A stretch of DNA of 40,155 nt from CAZFER01 sp964517495. GTDB taxonomy: Bacteria > Hinthialibacterota > Hinthialibacteria > Hinthialibacterales > Hinthialibacteraceae. Below are positions 26,244 through 36,200 of this stretch, piece by piece. Position numbers and translations under genes: made by a program. Numbering within the stretch: position 1 is the first letter of the stretch; each line of letters opens with the position of its first letter. Location: the NCBI GenBank assembly GCA_964517495.1, contig CAZFER010000058.1, positions 1 through 40,155 of the forward strand, written 5' to 3'. The notes beneath the pieces are model-generated. The model did not search any database, had not been told where the DNA came from, and saw nothing but the letters and a program-made list of their open reading frames with translations.

Positions 26244-26789
26244 ATGGTGAAATCAGAAAAGAATGCATTCACACTCATTGAGTTATTAATCGTGGTTGCG
26301 ATTATTGGGATTTTGGCGGCTATCGCGGTACCCAATTTCCTTAACGCACAGTTACGGGCAAAAATTGGCCGAGTGGAATCTGAATTCGCCACCATTCGCA
26401 CCGCATTTGAAATGTACCGCATGGATCAAGGTGGTAAACTCCCCGATGCGTGGAGCATCGGGGGATGGTATGAAGCGTGGAAGCGTTTCACAACACCAAT
26501 TTCCTATTTACCTTCTGTCCCAATTGATATTTTTCAACCCAAACAACAGGCTCAATTTGTGAACGGGCATAATTATTATGAGTTTGTGGAAGAAAATCGC
26601 ACCCAGGAAGGGACAAATAAAAATTGGGCACTTGCCAGCTTAGGGCCGGATAATGAGGATGACACGCTTGCCTTTGGGAATTACCCCAATTCGAATAAAT
26701 GGGTCTCCTATTCGGCTTCCAATGGCTTGATGAGTGACGGGGATCTCTTATTTGAAACACATCCCGGTTTGAATCCCGTGCGGTGGTAG
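26244..26789 (+). CDS. Type II secretion/type IV pilus-like pseudopilin
   Basis: The 181-residue product has the prepilin motif SEKNAFTLIELLIVVAIIGI: a short basic leader, cleavage before Phe (Ala at -1, where Gly is more common), and Glu at +5. The hydrophobic N-terminal helix that anchors it and packs the filament follows. The C-terminal globular part contains MYRMDQGGKLPDAWSIGGWY and LGPDNEDDTLAFGNY, matching GspG-like pseudopilins that mature a short C-terminal domain. A GGAGAG box is at 26235-26240. No gsp or pil gene is adjacent; isolated pseudopilins like this are common in planctomycete-like genomes. Its apparatus must be encoded elsewhere. Confidence 0.9.
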   Translation: MVKSEKNAFTLIELLIVVAIIGILAAIAVPNFLNAQLRAKIGRVESEFATIRTAFEMYRMDQGGKLPDAWSIGGWYEAWKRFTTPISYLPSVPIDIFQPKQQAQFVNGHNYYEFVEENRTQEGTNKNWALASLGPDNEDDTLAFGNYPNSNKWVSYSASNGLMSDGDLLFETHPGLNPVRW

Positions 26790-26823
26790 TTTTCGTTTTA
26801 CTTATGGATATAGTTTTAAAACA

Positions 26824-27477
26824 TTATTCCGAAGTCACTCGAATCCACGCAATGGCAGTTTCCAACACCTCGTTCATGGAATGTTTGCAGAGTTTTCGCT
26901 TAATATTCTCTTTATGAGAGTCGATGGTGCGGGGGCTTACGAATAATATTTCAGCAATATCTTTTGTGCTTTTCCCTTGGCCGATCAATTTAAAAACTTC
27001 TTTTTCACGTGCAGTGAGTTGATCGATATTGGTTGTCAAGGTATTTTGGCTGTCAGATTCCAACATTTGATTGAATAGCTTCTTTTCCACGTTCGGGCTT
27101 AAGAAACGATTATTCGACAGGATAACTTCAATGGCCTCCAGTAAATACCGGGTGGATTCACTTTTCAGGATATAACCATGTGCCCCCAACTGCAGGGATT
27201 TTTTAACAAAATAGGATTCGTCATGCATAGTGATCATTAGGATCTTGATTTTGGGATAAAGTTGTTTCACTTTCTCGATGACTTGTAAGCCACTTTCATC
27301 TTTTAAGGTGATATCCGCTATCAATACATCAGGTTTTTGAGTCGTGATTTTTCGAAACGTTTCTTCGATGGTTGAAGCGCAACCGCATACGTGATAGTCA
27401 GATTTTTTCCCAATGATCATCTGTAAACCTTCCAGAATGATGGGATGATCATCAACAATAAATATATTTATCGTCAT
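26824..27477 (-). CDS. NarL/FixJ-family response regulator
   Basis: The 217-residue product begins MTINIFIVDDHPIILEGL (phospho-acceptor cluster), with Asp in PDVLIADITLKDESG as the phosphorylation site, Thr in MITMHDE and Lys in YILKSES. The C-terminal LuxR-type helix-turn-helix reads LTAREKEVFKLIGQGKSTK then IAEILFVSPRTIDSHKENI. Its ATG overlaps the TGA of the sensor kinase gene (ATGA), so it is coupled to that kinase and is its cognate regulator. An in-frame ATG at 27513 lies inside the kinase gene and is less likely. It should activate or repress transcription of unknown targets, perhaps the surrounding exported proteins. Confidence 0.95.
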   Translation of the reverse strand: MTINIFIVDDHPIILEGLQMIIGKKSDYHVCGCASTIEETFRKITTQKPDVLIADITLKDESGLQVIEKVKQLYPKIKILMITMHDESYFVKKSLQLGAHGYILKSESTRYLLEAIEVILSNNRFLSPNVEKKLFNQMLESDSQNTLTTNIDQLTAREKEVFKLIGQGKSTKDIAEILFVSPRTIDSHKENIKRKLCKHSMNEVLETAIAWIRVTSE

Positions 27478-30400
27478 GTCGTTTTTCGTAGATTGTCGGT
27501 TGGAATGGTGCATTGGACCGTGGTTCCTTTACCTGGTTGGCTAGTGATTGTCAATTTAGCATTAATGATATCAGCACGGTAATTCATGATTTTTAATCCC
27601 ATACCCTGAGATTGATTGCTATCAACTGTATCAGGATTAAACCCGGTTCCATCATCCTCTACTGAAACACAATGTGAATTACCGCATTCATGAATTCGTA
27701 ATTTGATATGGTTGGCTTTGGAATATTTTACTGCGTTGTTCAAGGCTTCTTGCACAATTCGAAAAAGATTGATATTAACAATTTCATCAGCGGCGGGAAA
27801 TATTTTAGCGCATTCAACGGTACATTGGATAGGGTGAAGTTCATTGACATTGCTGGATAATTCTTTTAACGCTCCGCGTAATCCGTTTTTGTGGAGTTCG
27901 ACCGGGAAAAGCCCTTTCGAGAGCCCGCGCAACTGTTGGATGGAGTAGCCTATGATAGCATTCATGCGATGAATTGGATTATTCCCACCATCGGATTGAG
28001 GCTCGCTGTATTCAGCCACCATATCACCCATGAGTTTCACACCAGCCAGCTGTTGAATCACACCATCATGAATATCCTGCCCAATACGAATTCGTTCTCG
28101 CTCGCTAATGTATTGCATTTCCTTTTCTATTTTAATCCGAGCTTCTTTTTCAGCGATCAAATCCACATTTTTCTGATACAAATCCTGTGTGCGCTTCTCA
28201 ACCAAATTATGTAAATTGCTGTGGTGATAAAAATGAATCGACACTATGCAGAATATTAAAAAGATGATGATCCAAAATAAAATTACGGCAAGAGGCTGTA
28301 AATACCAGGGAGGAAGAACTCTGAATGAAAATATAAAAGGGGTAGGATCCATATTCCAGTTTCGGTCCATGGCTTTGACATGCAGGCGATAATCCCCTCC
28401 GTAAAGATTGCTAAAACTTATGGTATTGCTTTCTGAATAGTTAGACCAAGGCTCAGAGTTTAATTTATAAGAAAAAAGCAAGCGGTCGGATTCTGTTTGT
28501 TTCCATTTGTCTTTGCCATTTACAACAAAAGTCGCATTCGCAAAGGGTGCGATTTGTTGGCTGTTTTTTGAACTATCCATTGTGGTTATAGGGGGCTCTT
28601 GATCCACGTTTGGATCATACAGGCTAATCCCTTCATCCGTCCCAGCCCAATGCCTGCCTTGCCGGTCAATATAAAGAGAGACAATATGATTGCTGGGCAA
28701 GCCATCTTCTTCCCCCCATCCCATCCATATTCCATTTCGGCTGGCTAAAAAACCGCTGCCTGTGGCAACCCAAAAATCACCATCATCCAGGCACATGGAA
28801 TGAATAGGGCTGTGATGTTCATGATACAATGAAGCCTTCTGTTCATTGATCAGAATAATTTGATTCCTATCAGCGACCCAAATTTCCTTTGGATTCTTAT
28901 AGAGGATATCATTGATTTCATTGAATGAATGCATTGTTTCGGCTTGAATTGTTTCAGCTGAGATTGCTATTCTTTTTAATTCGGTTTGTGTGGCGATTAC
29001 TAACTGCTCAGGTGATGACTGAGTAACGAAAATTGCATTTGGAGGTAATGTGATTTCACCTGGATGAAATCGAGTGAACTGCTTTCCATCAAATTGTTCA
29101 AGTATCATCCCCCCTTTTCCATCCGAGCAGCCAACCCAAACAAAATCCCCTCCCGTTTCGCCAAGAATCTTTACTGGTTTACCCAGAGGATGCTCAATTT
29201 GGGAAAAGGTATGAGTGTCGGAATGAAAAACCAATAAAGAAGGTAGATTATTGCCATCGATAATTACCCTGTTGTCGCTTAAAGCAAACATTGCCTGAGG
29301 GGAATTGAGATTAACAACAAACGGTTCAGGTATCAAATATTCATTCCATTGCCCGTCATTACATTCAATTAACCGGGTTGGGGTTAAAAACCACAAACGA
29401 TCTGAAGAATCTTCCTGGATGGATAAAATCATTTCGTCAACATGAGCCACTTCAAGGGGGGGATGCCACAACGGTTTTGCATACCGTGCGACGCCATTTG
29501 ATGTTCCAATCCAGAATGAATCTCGGTCACCGGTTTGCAACACTTCAAATGAATTACCTATCGTTGATGGCAAAGGATACTTTATGGCAGAATTTTTCTC
29601 AGCTTTTACCAGCGACAATTCCCGAGCATCGGATTCCTGCAAAACCATGATTTCATTATCTTTATTCAAGAATCCGGTAATTAAGTTTTGATTATCTTGC
29701 GTTCTGTATAATAAATTCCATTTCTGATCCCTAAATTCTGCCAAAATCCAGTCCTTGCGATACATATGTTCAGGATCAAAATACAATGCGTTTCCCACAA
29801 GATGATTGTCACTTACCTCAAAAAACGAATTCATGTAAAATATGGAATAATCCGGATCAAATAGATACGTTTGGATTTGATTGAAGTTGTGTGAAAATGA
29901 TCCCTTTGAAAGATTTAAATGAATAATTCCACCAACACAGGTGATCCAGATATTTCCGTCCTGGTTTAAGAAAAATTTCGGATTATCTCCGGGTGACATG
30001 TTTTCATTCAATTGCAGATAGGTTATAAAATCAAAATAATCATTCTGCGATTCAAACAAACCACTGTGAACTGGATCGATTATATTGCTGATCCATAAAT
30101 GTGGGGAATCGGCATCAACAAAGTAAATTACATTTATACCATTGAAAAATTGTTGCTCAGCCAACCATGTCCGGTGTTTCAGTGAAGTGGTTGGTGAGTG
30201 GATAGTATTCTGAAATGGAATCGGTTCTTTTGCCGATTGGATTTCATACCCATTCATGATTGTAATGCCATCGTTATTTCGATATTGGATGGAAAGCCGG
30301 TCATTCACTAAATGCAAGGATGATATGGGATCAACTTGAATTCCATCTTTTTGCGTCCATGTTCGCCAAACGGGCGAGTGTTCGAGTTCAGTTTGACGCC

Positions 30401-32675
30401 AAAGAGGGTGAATTTGAATCTTGCCCATAATGGGAATGGAATTAATATTACCTTTAAATGACAATGAACCATTCTGTTCGAATATGGGTATTAATGTATA
30501 TGTTAATGTGAGGTCTCCTGGATATTGGTCAAAATGCCAAACAATTCGATTATCCACTCGTTTCCCTCCATGACTAATTTCCGTAACCATACAACGATCG
30601 GGTACCATTTCCTCAATCGATACGGCGGCTCGGTTCCCCCCTTCTTTATCGATCTCTGATGACGTCGATAAATTGGGATTGCTATGTTTTAATTGGAGGA
30701 AAACGGTTAATTCTTTGTTGTATTCAAACAACGCCGGCTTGAATGAACGCAAACAATAAGGTTTCCTTAATGGCTTTAATTCTAATTCTTTTAATTCTGC
30801 ATGAATGGGTTGTACGCTTCGTTCATCATTGCGAATGTACAATCCATAGGCCACGCTGTCCTGCATGGCAAGCTGTTTCGGGGTGGTATATTCCCAATGA
30901 GTACCATCCAATGACCATTTCCCATAAAAAATGTTCTCTTCGGCTATCCGGTTGATCTCGAAATGCAAGGTATCGTAGTATTGATCATATGGTTTCGAAC
31001 GATCGTTGTTCGGTTTTGCACATTCAGGCGCCAAAAAGAAATCCTGACTAATTTCTTCATATTGATCCGGGTACATAATATTCAAACGCACTTCACAAAA
31101 ATCGCCTCGTGCATTGAAACGGATACCGTAGCGGTATTGATTGTCAAGCGTTCCCTGGTTCCATATCATTCCCCCCACATTTGCATTGGTTAAGTAGCCT
31201 TCACCACAATCAAGGATTGTAATCCGGCCAGACAATGACTGCGAACCTCTTTTCTGTGAATACACAAAAAAGCGTTTACCAAAATATCGGATAACGTTAG
31301 AGGGCGAACCGGATTCTATCACATACTGAGCCGGTATTGTTTTACCAACATCATCAGGTATATTTAATATGTGCTCTAAAATAGGAGGGAAATCCACAAA
31401 CTCCGATTCAACGCTATTGCTGAAAGCGGGTGTAAAGTCATAATACCGGTCTCCAAAAATCTCTAGTGGCCCGATTTTACCTTGAAATTTGGCTAAAATA
31501 AATTTATCACTCAGCATATTTATATTGTATGTCAACGTTGTCGATCCTGGAGGAAAGGTTTGATTCCAGACAATGGAATGACTTTCTTCCTGGGAGGATA
31601 TATAGCGGCCATCGTGAGACGCTCCGATAAAGGTTGCTTCCTTCGGTAATATCTCTTCGATGTTCTGTTTAACCGCATCCGGATAACTATTGATGACTTC
31701 AATTGACACTTCGAGTTTGGAAGGTGTATTGGGACTAACTTCACCAATGGTACGAAAAGCGGTTGGTATCGGATGGCTAAGAACCACATCCGAGAACTGT
31801 GCTTCACATAGTTTGTTGTCATCCGATCCACTTGTAACACACAAACCATAACCTACTTTTTTCTGCATCGGAAAATCAATGTGTTTTCCAAATACCCAGT
31901 CACGGCCCGAATATGACCATTCCGAAAAGAAAAGATTCTTGGAGGAAATTCGATTTATTCTTAAATAGATATATCCCTCCCTGCTCTCGTTATGATTTGA
32001 ATATATCCCCCGGTTTCGACTAATGTCTCCCCACTCATCCCGCCATTCAGTAAAAAATAAAGTGGAGCGCGATACAAATCCAGGTGGAATCTTACATAAC
32101 GAAGCCATAAAAAATTTCGACTGGGCATCCTGCGCTAGTTCCCGTATCATCACACCGGCTTTTCCCCAATCACTTACCTGGTTAATGTCAGTCCATTGAA
32201 CTTTTGATTGGATGCTCCAATTTCCTTCCCGTTCTGTATAGAGGAAAAAACCTTCATCGGATTTGCTCTGTTCGGAACCAGTATTTCGATACCGATCCAT
32301 TCCAACACTATTGCCATTCCCCTGCAAAATCACAAGTTCTTTTGGTTCGATTCTGAGCTGTTCGACCGTTCCCTCGATTTTATACAATCCTTTTTGAGGT
32401 GGGCTGGATTCAGTCCCCCAATCCGCTTGCAGGTCGAACAATCCATAGGGTAAATCACTTGTCGCGCCGGTTCTATCTTGTGCTGCTGCCTCGGGAAATG
32501 AAAAACTACCCCCTATCAAAATAATGAGTGAGATAACAATAGGTAGGAAAAACAAACGTCCCCCACGGTTTGCAATTCCCTGGGTTTTTCTTTTTAAAAT
32601 AGGAAATATATACCTTCTTTGATAAATAATCCGTTTCATTTTGACTGCACACACGATGTAAGGCCAACCTTCCAT
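27474..32675 (-). CDS. Giant extracytoplasmic-sensing histidine kinase (HisKA_3 type) with propeller
   Basis: The product is 1733 residues from the ATG at 32675; an ATG at 32639 (MKRIIYQRRY) is an equally good start, as neither has a ribosome site. A signal-anchor lies near residues 42-58. Two copies of a pair follow: a LamG/DUF1349-like sheet domain (about 78-310 and 470-650) and an Ig-like domain (about 315-410 and 655-755). The Ig-like pair shares N-I-E-E-I-L-P/S-I-E-E-M-V-P and LTY endings. Then comes a propeller of two-component-regulator type (about 768-1390; SFWIGTSNGVARY, HWAGTDEGISLYDP), a Y_Y_Y domain (GGDYRLHVKAMDRN), and a membrane helix near 1458-1480. The kinase has RIGQDIHDGVIQQL (phospho-His near 1535), N-box QEALNNAVKYS, VEDDGTGF and GMGLKIMNYRA. 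It probably senses glycans, by analogy with hybrid Bacteroides sensors. Confidence 0.93.
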   Translation of the reverse strand: MEGWPYIVCAVKMKRIIYQRRYIFPILKRKTQGIANRGGRLFFLPIVISLIILIGGSFSFPEAAAQDRTGATSDLPYGLFDLQADWGTESSPPQKGLYKIEGTVEQLRIEPKELVILQGNGNSVGMDRYRNTGSEQSKSDEGFFLYTEREGNWSIQSKVQWTDINQVSDWGKAGVMIRELAQDAQSKFFMASLCKIPPGFVSRSTLFFTEWRDEWGDISRNRGIYSNHNESREGYIYLRINRISSKNLFFSEWSYSGRDWVFGKHIDFPMQKKVGYGLCVTSGSDDNKLCEAQFSDVVLSHPIPTAFRTIGEVSPNTPSKLEVSIEVINSYPDAVKQNIEEILPKEATFIGASHDGRYISSQEESHSIVWNQTFPPGSTTLTYNINMLSDKFILAKFQGKIGPLEIFGDRYYDFTPAFSNSVESEFVDFPPILEHILNIPDDVGKTIPAQYVIESGSPSNVIRYFGKRFFVYSQKRGSQSLSGRITILDCGEGYLTNANVGGMIWNQGTLDNQYRYGIRFNARGDFCEVRLNIMYPDQYEEISQDFFLAPECAKPNNDRSKPYDQYYDTLHFEINRIAEENIFYGKWSLDGTHWEYTTPKQLAMQDSVAYGLYIRNDERSVQPIHAELKELELKPLRKPYCLRSFKPALFEYNKELTVFLQLKHSNPNLSTSSEIDKEGGNRAAVSIEEMVPDRCMVTEISHGGKRVDNRIVWHFDQYPGDLTLTYTLIPIFEQNGSLSFKGNINSIPIMGKIQIHPLWRQTELEHSPVWRTWTQKDGIQVDPISSLHLVNDRLSIQYRNNDGITIMNGYEIQSAKEPIPFQNTIHSPTTSLKHRTWLAEQQFFNGINVIYFVDADSPHLWISNIIDPVHSGLFESQNDYFDFITYLQLNENMSPGDNPKFFLNQDGNIWITCVGGIIHLNLSKGSFSHNFNQIQTYLFDPDYSIFYMNSFFEVSDNHLVGNALYFDPEHMYRKDWILAEFRDQKWNLLYRTQDNQNLITGFLNKDNEIMVLQESDARELSLVKAEKNSAIKYPLPSTIGNSFEVLQTGDRDSFWIGTSNGVARYAKPLWHPPLEVAHVDEMILSIQEDSSDRLWFLTPTRLIECNDGQWNEYLIPEPFVVNLNSPQAMFALSDNRVIIDGNNLPSLLVFHSDTHTFSQIEHPLGKPVKILGETGGDFVWVGCSDGKGGMILEQFDGKQFTRFHPGEITLPPNAIFVTQSSPEQLVIATQTELKRIAISAETIQAETMHSFNEINDILYKNPKEIWVADRNQIILINEQKASLYHEHHSPIHSMCLDDGDFWVATGSGFLASRNGIWMGWGEEDGLPSNHIVSLYIDRQGRHWAGTDEGISLYDPNVDQEPPITTMDSSKNSQQIAPFANATFVVNGKDKWKQTESDRLLFSYKLNSEPWSNYSESNTISFSNLYGGDYRLHVKAMDRNWNMDPTPFIFSFRVLPPWYLQPLAVILFWIIIFLIFCIVSIHFYHHSNLHNLVEKRTQDLYQKNVDLIAEKEARIKIEKEMQYISERERIRIGQDIHDGVIQQLAGVKLMGDMVAEYSEPQSDGGNNPIHRMNAIIGYSIQQLRGLSKGLFPVELHKNGLRGALKELSSNVNELHPIQCTVECAKIFPAADEIVNINLFRIVQEALNNAVKYSKANHIKLRIHECGNSHCVSVEDDGTGFNPDTVDSNQSQGMGLKIMNYRADIINAKLTITSQPGKGTTVQCTIPTDNLRKTT

Positions 32676-33262
32676 AAAAATTATGGGTTTACGGTTTACT
32701 CAGCCGGATTTGTCCGATAATGCAACGAAAAAGATACACTTTTCCCTCAACCATTCTTAAATTGAATAATTTCAGGTGCTTAAATTTAAATCGCCATACG
32801 AGTATCTTTTTCGAGTGGATGGAGCCTCAGATCAATCTTAAAGACTATTCTTTTTGGAGCACAACTCTGGTTATTGACACATGGAATCCATCATGTACCA
32901 CTTACCTTATGCGCCGAACTTTATCTATTTCTCTCTAAAAGCAAGAGACAAGAAATAGATCATCACGAACACAATTCATTCCATGAAACTCCAACCTCAT
33001 TTAAAGAACAAAGACATAGAAAAATCAATATTTATGATTTCACTCAAAATTATCGACTTTCTATATTGTGATACAAATTGGAAAAAAATGCAAGCAAAAT
33101 TTTGAATTTAAAGCATTTAGATTAAATGAGTAGGTAAATTCCCCTATGTAAATTTCCCCAGAAAAAATGGGTGAATTCCTCGATAGAAAATACTTTATAA
33201 AGTTTCTAATATCTATCGGTAATTAATCATTGCATTAAGGAAAAGGAGATAGGAAGCCAACC
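32676..33262. other. Intergenic region between divergent kinase and NHL genes
   Basis: The 587 bases hold no convincing gene; a 72-codon frame at 32720 lacks a ribosome site. It must carry the promoters of the kinase/regulator operon and of the NHL gene. Just upstream of the NHL gene a direct repeat is seen, GTAAATTCCCC at 33134-33144 and GTAAATTTCCCC at 33148-33159, 14 bases apart. That spacing would suit a dimeric activator such as the NarL-type regulator encoded nearby. This is inference. Confidence 0.35.
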
Positions 33263-36200
33263 ATGAAGAAACTATTATTTGTAATGTTTGCCTTGACATT
33301 GGTCAGTTTTGTAGGAAATGCCCAGACGATTGATACCGTCGCGGGTGGAGGTTCATTATCCCCCAGCGCCGCGGAGGGGGGATCGGCATTGAATGTTGAA
33401 CTATTATCACCCGATTTTGTTGTGGTTGATGGTAATGGAAATTTCTATTTTTCTGATTTGACGCATAATCGTGTTTTCAAAGTGGATACCAGCGGTAACA
33501 TAACCACCTTTGCAGGTACTGGAAATCAAGGTTTTTCAGGTGATTCAGGACCTGCCACAAGTGCGGATTTATATTTTCCACGGGGAATTACTGTCGATTC
33601 AAATGGAAATGTTTATTTCTCTGACTCAGGTAATGACCGTATCCGTAAAGTTGATACCAGTGGAACGATTACCACTGTAACTATTAATGGGGGTAATCTT
33701 TTTGGTCCCAGGGGATTGGATATCGATAGTCAAGGAAATCTTTATATCGCTGACAATGTGAACGAAGTTATTCGCAAAGTGGACGCCAGCACAGGAGATA
33801 TTAGTACCATTGCGGGTCAAGTTTTAACCAGTGGATTTAGTGGTGATGGTGGATTAGCGACAAATGCTCTCTTGAATTCACCTCGAGACGTCGTTGTAGA
33901 CGACAATGGAAACGTTTATTTTTCCGATGGACAGAATCATGTGATACGTCGAGTGGATGCAAGTACTGGAATGATTCAGACCATTGCTGGTCAAGGAACA
34001 TTGTTAGGATTTGAAGGTGATGGTGGGCCTGCAACAAGTGCAAAATTGTGGTTACCAAATGGTATTTTTATTGATTCTAATGGAAATGTAATAATTGCGG
34101 ATACAGTCAATAATCGTATTCGAAAAGTTGACACCAATGGTACGATTACAACAATTGCTGGAGATGGCTTTGGCGGGTTTGGTGGTGATGGTGGACCAGC
34201 TATAGATGCCTGGTTATGGACTCCTGGTGGTATTGCTGGCGATAACAACGGTAATCTATATATTTCAGATTCGAGTAATCTACGTATCCGAAAAATCACA
34301 CCAGCTGCCCCCGCTCCCCCAACAGACATTACTCTGGACAACAATACCGTAAACGAAGATGAAGCCACCGGCACTCTGGTTGGCACCCTGGATGCCGTGG
34401 ATGCCGATGGTTCTGATACGCATACGTTTACATTGGTGGCAGGTACAGGTGCTTCTGGTAATGGATCATTTACCATAAGCGGCGATCAGTTATTAAGCAA
34501 TGCGGTGTTTGATTATGAGACTCAATCTTCTTATTCCATCCGGGTTCAAGCCGATGATAATAACGGTGGTGTTTTCGAAAAGCAGCTTACTATTCAGGTC
34601 TTGGATGTTAACGAACTTCCCATTCTTTCGCTTGTTCCGGCTGGTGATATTCTACGGGGAGAAACCCAGGAATTCGCAGTCAATATTTCTGATGCTGCCG
34701 GGATCATTGGTTTTCGTATTGCACTCGATTTTGATCCTGCTCAGGCGAGTTATGTTGACAGCTCGGCAACCAAAGTTGGAACACTCACAGAGAATGGCTG
34801 GTTTGATATCATTGTTAATGCGAGCAGTTCAAATCAACTAATCTTCACCAGTGCGGCTCTTACAGAACCCCTGCCTGCCGGTTCTTCAGGTGATCTTTTC
34901 AAATTCAGTTTGGCCTTCGCTTCGAATCTTAGTGATTTTGAAGTGGTCAACATAGATTTCAATCAAAGTTTAACCGATATAAATGATGGCGGCTTTGCCT
35001 TTGCTGAACAAAACCTGGTGGACGAGGTCGAACCCATCAACGATCCCCCCAGCTTCACCAAAGGGCCGGATCAGACTGTGTTTGAAGACTCCGGAACGCA
35101 TGTGATCAACAACTGGGCGACGAATATTTCCAAGGGAACCTTCGAAGAGGCGGGCCAAACCCTTATATTTAACGTCACTCCCAGTAATCCCAGCCTGTTT
35201 GTTAGCACACCCACCATCGATGATACAGGAACCTTGACATTCACACCCGCAGCGGATCAATTCGGTTCTTCAACCATAGAAGTGGTACTCGAAGATGATG
35301 GGGGTACCTTCAATGGCGGTGATGAAACCTCTGATCCCCAAACATTTGTGATCAATGTGGATCCGGTTAACGACCCCCCCAGTTTCACCAAAGGACCGGA
35401 TCAGTCCGTACTGGAAGATTCCGGAACCCATGTAATTACTAACTGGGCAACCAATTTATCTTTAGGAAATTCTGAGCTGGCTGGTCAAGCACTTGTATTC
35501 AACGTAACCCCAAGCAATCCCAGCCTCTTTGTTAGCACGCCTACCATCGATGATTCAGGAACCCTGACATTCACACCAGCCGCGAATCAATTCGGTTCCT
35601 CAACCATCGAAGTAGTACTCCAGGATGATGGTGGTACATTGAACGGGGGAGATGACACCTCCGATCCACAAACATTTGTGATCGATGTGGAACCCGTCAA
35701 CGATTCTCCCAGTTTCACCAAAGGACCGGATCAATCTGTGCTGGAAGATTCCGGAACCCATGAGATTACAAATTGGGCGACGGCTATCTCCATAGGCACC
35801 CCGGAAGAGGTGGGACAAACGCTTATCTTTAATGTTACTCCCAGCAATCCCAGCCTGTTTGTTAGCATACCCACCATCGATGATTCAGGAACCTTGACAT
35901 TCACACCCGCAGCGGATCAATTCGGTTCTTCTACCATAGAAGTGGTACTCGAGGACGATGGGGGTACCTTCAATGGCGGAGATGAAACCTCTGACCCGCA
36001 AACCTTTGTGATTGAAGTCCTCCCGGTTAACGATCAACCTTCATTCTCCCTGGGCGTCGCTTCCGCCACACGTGAAGTGCTCAACGATACCGGCGCGCCA
36101 CGTGATATCGCTGGTTATGCAACCGATATAAGCCCTGGGCCAAGTAATGAAAACACACAAACGCTTGAGTTCATCATGGGAACGGATCAACCTCAGTTGT

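Noticed and set aside
32720..32938. 72-codon frame upstream of the NHL gene
   Set aside because: There is no ribosome site or recognisable sequence, and it lies in the divergent promoter region.
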